DNA from: an uncultured Lachnospiraceae bacterium
Lineage (GTDB): Bacteria; Bacillota; Clostridia; Lachnospirales; Lachnospiraceae
Direction of reading: 5' to 3'
DNA length: 18,745 bases
NCBI GenBank assembly: GCA_910586605.1
Contig: CAJUJR010000054.1
Span: forward strand, 1 to 18,745
The notes under the pieces are model-generated. The model had not been told where the DNA came from. It saw only the letters and a list, made by a program, of their open reading frames with translations, and ran no database searches. Position numbers and translations under genes: made by a program. This document shows positions 15,755 through 18,745 of the stretch, piece by piece; position 1 is the stretch's first letter; each line of letters starts with the position of its first letter.

Positions 15755-15776
15755 GTTTCTGAAAGAAACTGTTTTT
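15755..15776 (+). terminator. Weak terminator-like hairpin after the GH26 gene
   Basis: GTTTCT (15755-15760) pairs with AGAAAC (15764-15769) around GAA and is followed by TGTTTTT. The stem is short and AT-rich, so some read-through to manA is likely. Confidence 0.4.
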
Positions 15777-15778
15777 AA

Positions 15779-15843
15779 CCAGGCAGGGGCTGTACAAGAA
15801 ATAGTGCATGGAAATTGTTCTTAGATAGGCAGCCCTTGCCTGG
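15779..15843 (+). other. Long hairpin in the GH26-manA gap
   Basis: CCAGGCAGGGGCTG (15779-15792) pairs with CAGCCCTTGCCTGG (15830-15843): 14 bp with one G-U, and an inner AAGAA/TTCTT pairing possible in the loop. No T-run follows. It resembles the other intercistronic hairpins of this operon and may stabilise or process the mRNA between GH26 and manA. Confidence 0.6.
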
Positions 15844-15880
15844 AATGGAAAAAATATAATTAAATAAAGGGGATTTTATT

Positions 15881-16846
15881 ATGAATGATAATACAAAATC
15901 CCCTATCCTTTTTTTAAAACCTGTTTTAAAGCAGATGGTGTGGGGCGGTTCACGCCTACATGAAGATTTTGGGTATGAAACAGAAGCAGATAATATTGGG
16001 GAATGCTGGGGGATTGCAGCACATCCAAATGGAGATTCCTCGATTAACTGTGAAAAATTTCATGAGAGGTTTTCAAATCTGACGTTATCTGCGCTTTGGA
16101 AAAAAGAACCAAAGCTTTTTGGGAATTATGATACAACACAGTTCCCGCTTCTTATTAAAATAATTGATGCAAAAAGTGACCTAAGTATCCAGGTGCATCC
16201 TGATGATGCCTATGCTGCAAGGGAGGAGAACGGTTCCCTTGGGAAAATGGAGTGCTGGTATATTATAGACTGCCCGGTTGATGCGGTTCTTGTAGTTGGG
16301 CATAATGCAAAGACAAAAGAACAACTGGAAGAAATGGTCCAGGAGGGGAAATGGGATGAATTAATCCGGAAAGTGTCAATTAAAAAAGGCGATTTTATCC
16401 AGATTGACCCAGGGACAGTCCATGCAATTACAGCAGGGTGCTTGATTTTAGAGACACAGCAGAACAGCGATATTACATACCGCCTTTATGATTATGGGCG
16501 GAAGGCAGATGGGAAACTTAGGGAACTCCATATTAAGCAGAGCCTTGATGTAATACAGGTTCCGGCAAAGCCTGCAGAAGATTCCGTTACCGGAACGTTG
16601 GACTTGCCTAAAAACCAGATGAACCAGTTGATTTCATGCCAGTATTATAATGTTTATAAGCTGGTAGTGTCAGGGGGATGTTCAGTACCAAATCATGAAA
16701 GCTTTTTAAATATGAGTGTGCTGGAGGGAAATGGCCTGGTTGATGGCATATCCATCAGAAAAGGCGACCACTTTATTATACCAGCAAATTATGGAGAGGT
16801 TCGCATAGAGGGCGAATTAGTGATAATTGCTTCCACTGCAAACTAA
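15881..16846 (+). CDS. manA: Mannose-6-phosphate isomerase, class I
   Basis: A 321-residue cytoplasmic isomerase of the short Firmicute type. Zinc ligands are visible: Gln104 and His106 (LSIQVHPDD), Glu124 (KMECWYI) and His181 (PGTVHAI). Arg201 in ITYRLYDYGR is the family's active-site arginine. The N-terminal WGGSRLHEDFG also fits. It converts mannose-6-phosphate to fructose-6-phosphate, the last step that brings mannan-derived mannose into glycolysis once a phosphomannomutase (not in the window) has acted on mannose-1-phosphate. AAGGGG lies 8-9 bases before the ATG. It is separated from GH26 by about 145 bases with hairpins but no good promoter, so co-transcription by read-through is likely. 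A long terminator follows. Confidence 0.93.
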   Translation: MNDNTKSPILFLKPVLKQMVWGGSRLHEDFGYETEADNIGECWGIAAHPNGDSSINCEKFHERFSNLTLSALWKKEPKLFGNYDTTQFPLLIKIIDAKSDLSIQVHPDDAYAAREENGSLGKMECWYIIDCPVDAVLVVGHNAKTKEQLEEMVQEGKWDELIRKVSIKKGDFIQIDPGTVHAITAGCLILETQQNSDITYRLYDYGRKADGKLRELHIKQSLDVIQVPAKPAEDSVTGTLDLPKNQMNQLISCQYYNVYKLVVSGGCSVPNHESFLNMSVLEGNGLVDGISIRKGDHFIIPANYGEVRIEGELVIIASTAN

Positions 16847-16896
16847 AAAAATAGTATATAATTTGGAAAAACAGGTAAAAGGATAGGGAAAATGTG

Positions 16897-16942
16897 CCGC
16901 CCTGCTTTGTTGGCATTTATGCCAACAAAGCAGGGCGGTTTT
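16897..16942 (+). terminator. Strong Rho-independent terminator closing the mannan locus
   Basis: The arms 16897-16916 and 16919-16938 are a perfect 20-bp inverted repeat (CCGCCCTGCTTT ... AAAGCAGGGCGG) separated by only two bases, followed by TTTTC. The innermost pairs must open to form a loop. It lies 50 bases after the manA stop. Confidence 0.9.
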
Positions 16943-16982
16943 CATACTATAAGGAGGACAGGGGCAACAGCCAGAGTAATAA

Positions 16983-17011
16983 TTGACAATTCATTGTTGG
17001 TCGTGTACAAT
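16983..17011 (+). promoter_or_regulatory. Promoter of the TSCPD-MATE unit
   Basis: TTGACA (16983-16988) and TACAAT (17006-17011) are separated by 17 bases, a near-perfect sigma-A promoter. It follows the manA terminator and opens a new transcription unit. ACAAT/ATTGT (16987-16991, 16994-16998) forms a short palindrome just after the -35 box that could bind a regulator. Confidence 0.8.
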
Positions 17012-17062
17012 CAGACTGAATTTTAATATACAATGTATTCTGGTTTACAGGAGGAGATTACT

Positions 17063-17323
17063 ATGCAATATACATATAAGACAAAGGGCACTTGTTCAAC
17101 AGAAATCAGGCTGAATATCGAAGGGGAACGGGTTACGGATGTTTCTTTTACAGGGGGCTGCAATGGAAATTTAAAGGCAATTCCAGCGTTGGTAGATGGA
17201 TGTACAGTAGAAGAAATTGAGGGGAAATTAGCGGGGATTACCTGCGGCTGGAAAAAAACATCTTGTGCAGACCAGCTTGCGAAGGCTTGCAGGGAGGCAT
17301 TTGAAGCACAAAACAACATTTAA
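17063..17323 (+). CDS. TSCPD domain-containing small protein
   Basis: An 86-residue cysteine-rich protein: Cys11, 33, 47, 61, 68 and 76. The motif TSCADQLA near the C-terminus is the TSCPD signature with Ala in place of Pro, and GTCS, GGCNGNLKAI and GITCGWK complete the family pattern of small stand-alone TSCPD proteins. The domain also occurs in vitamin B12-dependent ribonucleotide reductases; the stand-alone proteins have no settled function, though the cysteines suggest metal or redox chemistry. The start at 17063 has AGGAGGAG at about 17049-17056. An in-frame ATG at 17033 lies too close to the predicted transcription start. It is followed 14 bases later by the MATE gene, so the two are probably co-transcribed. 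Confidence 0.85.
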   Translation: MQYTYKTKGTCSTEIRLNIEGERVTDVSFTGGCNGNLKAIPALVDGCTVEEIEGKLAGITCGWKKTSCADQLAKACREAFEAQNNI

Positions 17324-17337
17324 GATAAGGAATAGCT

Positions 17338-18684
17338 ATGGCAAAGAATATGACAGAGGGCAGTTCGATAAAACTGATTTTACAGTTTGCGCTACCTTTA
17401 TTAATTGGAAACTTATTACAACAGACATACAATATAATTGATGCGGCGATTGTGGGCAAAGTCTTGGGGACGGATGCATTGGCAAGTGTTGGGGCGTCAA
17501 GCAGCGTCCAATTCCTGGTACTTGGTTTTTGTATTGGCATTTGCTGCGGTTTTGGGATTCCGGTGGCAAAGAGCTTTGGAGCCGGAGACTATGCACAGAT
17601 GCGTAAGTATATATTTCATGCAATATTTTTAACAGGCGTTTTTGCGGTTGTTTTGACAGTGGCATGTGCATTATTATGCCCACAGATATTAAATATATTG
17701 ACAACGCCAGAGGATATTTACCAGGGGGCTTACCAGTATTTATTGGTGATTTTTCTTGGGATTCCATTTACTTTGTTATATAACCTGCTGTCTGGCGTTT
17801 TAAGGGCGGTAGGGGACAGCAAAACGCCGTTTATGTTTTTGGCTCTTTCTACTATATTAAATATAGGGTTAGACTTATTTTGTATAATTGTTCTGAAATG
17901 GGGGTGTGCTGGTGCAGCCATTGCTACAGTAACAGCGCAGGCTGTCAGTGGGATTTTGTGTTTCCTATATATATACCGGCATTTTCAGATACTCCGCTTG
18001 TCTCGCCAGGATTGTATTTTAAAAGGAAAATTTGTTAAAAGCTTATTATTTATGGGGATTCCAATGGGGCTGCAATATTCTGTTACGGCAATTGGAAGCA
18101 TGGTAATGCAGTCAGCGAACAATGGGCTTGGAAGTGTCTATGTTTCAGGGTTTACAGCAGCAATGAGGATTAAACAGTTTTTAATGTGCCCATTTGATGC
18201 AATCGCTACGGCAGTTTCTGTTTTTTGCGGGCAGAATCTGGGAGCACGCAAGATAGGACGCATAAAAAAAGGAATCCGGGAGGGTGTCTTTTTAGGGGTT
18301 GGCTATGGAGTAATTGCCGGGGTGGTTCTGGTTTTTGGAGGAAGAGTTCTTTCCATGCTCTTTGTGAGCCGGGATTCGACAGAAGTTTTAGATGCATCTG
18401 CAAAATATCTGTTCTGCCTGGGTTTCTTTTTTTGGAGTCTTGGAATTTTAAATGTATGCCGGATGACAACACAGGGGCTTGGGTATTCTGGAAGAACTAT
18501 ATTTTCAGGTGTTGCTGAAATGATTGCCAGAATATTTGTAAGTTTTGTTTTTGTTCCACTCTATGGTTTTCATGCTATTTGTTTTGCAGACCAGGCGGCA
18601 TGGCTTTCAGGCTGTATTTATATCCTTCCTGCCTGCCTGATATGTATCAGGAAAATAGAAGCCCAGGCAAAGGGGAATGTATAG
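17338..18684 (+). CDS. MATE family multidrug/sodium-type efflux transporter
   Basis: A 448-residue membrane protein with about twelve hydrophobic segments in two related halves. The opening LILQFALPLLIGNLLQQTYNIID, VGKVLGTDALASVGASSS, the first-half LSGVLRAVGDSKTPF, and the second-half FCGQNLGARKIGRIKKGI are characteristic of MATE exporters. Length is normal for the family. It should export small organic compounds in exchange for sodium or protons; the substrate cannot be told. AAGGA precedes the ATG by six bases. It is second in the unit behind the promoter at 16983. No link to mannan use is evident beyond adjacency. Confidence 0.92.
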   Translation: MAKNMTEGSSIKLILQFALPLLIGNLLQQTYNIIDAAIVGKVLGTDALASVGASSSVQFLVLGFCIGICCGFGIPVAKSFGAGDYAQMRKYIFHAIFLTGVFAVVLTVACALLCPQILNILTTPEDIYQGAYQYLLVIFLGIPFTLLYNLLSGVLRAVGDSKTPFMFLALSTILNIGLDLFCIIVLKWGCAGAAIATVTAQAVSGILCFLYIYRHFQILRLSRQDCILKGKFVKSLLFMGIPMGLQYSVTAIGSMVMQSANNGLGSVYVSGFTAAMRIKQFLMCPFDAIATAVSVFCGQNLGARKIGRIKKGIREGVFLGVGYGVIAGVVLVFGGRVLSMLFVSRDSTEVLDASAKYLFCLGFFFWSLGILNVCRMTTQGLGYSGRTIFSGVAEMIARIFVSFVFVPLYGFHAICFADQAAWLSGCIYILPACLICIRKIEAQAKGNV

Positions 18685-18745
18685 CATTTTAGTGTTACTA
18701 TTCACAGCCAATCGTAGCCGGATCTCAATAAAAAATCTCTTCCCC
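18685..18745. other. Right-edge intergenic tail, nothing recognised
   Basis: The last 61 bases contain no clear gene, hairpin terminator or promoter. A terminator for the MATE gene may lie beyond the window. Confidence 0.5.

Noticed and set aside
15855..15860. TATAAT before manA as a possible promoter
   Set aside because: No -35 box lies at 16-18 bases; TTGCCT is only 13 bases away, and the start codon would follow transcription start too closely.
17033..17062. Earlier in-frame ATG for the TSCPD gene
   Set aside because: It lies about 15 bases after the predicted transcription start with no ribosome site, while AGGAGGAG fits the ATG at 17063.

Overview
The window looks like a chromosomal segment of a gut Firmicute, most likely Lachnospiraceae (Roseburia/Blautia/Eubacterium-like). 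This rests on gene content, strong AGGAGG ribosome binding sites, moderate-to-low GC with very AT-rich promoters, and proteins resembling the beta-mannan utilisation system described in Roseburia intestinalis. Genus and species cannot be fixed from the sequence alone.

Left end (1 to about 1240): remnant of an integrative/conjugative-type element. It holds the 3' end of an unrecognised gene, several hairpins and short repeats of origin-of-transfer type, and a small sigma-70-like regulator gene (577-1002). A structured non-coding stretch then runs directly into a decayed gene. That pseudogene (about 1241-1894) is the C-terminal part of an AAA-ATPase-like/PD-(D/E)XK protein, lacking its N-terminus and carrying a frameshift near 1690. 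A bidirectional terminator follows, then a minus-strand YesL/DUF624 membrane protein gene (2005-2634).

Centre (about 2978-16942): the main system, a beta-mannan utilisation locus read on the plus strand from a near-consensus promoter at 2978-3006. The genes are a sugar-binding lipoprotein, two MalF/MalG-type permeases, a GH130 mannooligosaccharide phosphorylase, a cellobiose/mannobiose 2-epimerase, a GH130 mannosyl-glucose phosphorylase, a CE2-like and a CE17-like acetyl esterase, a large secreted GH26 endo-mannanase, and mannose-6-phosphate isomerase. The implied pathway has five steps. (1) The secreted GH26, with several accessory modules, cuts mannan outside the cell. (2) Oligosaccharides, still acetylated, enter through the ABC transporter, whose ATPase is not here. 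(3) The two esterases, which lack signal peptides, deacetylate them in the cytoplasm. (4) One GH130 enzyme shortens the chains by phosphorolysis, while the epimerase and the second GH130 convert mannobiose through mannosyl-glucose to mannose-1-phosphate plus glucose. (5) A phosphomannomutase encoded elsewhere and ManA carry mannose-phosphate to fructose-6-phosphate. Several gaps in the operon hold stable hairpins, and a long perfect hairpin terminator closes the locus.

Right end (16983-18684): a separate two-gene unit with its own near-consensus promoter, encoding a small TSCPD-domain protein and a MATE-family efflux pump. The last 61 bases show nothing recognisable.

No rRNA, tRNA, CRISPR array or complete insertion sequence was found. 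Family assignments come from reading motifs and protein sequence by eye, with no database search.
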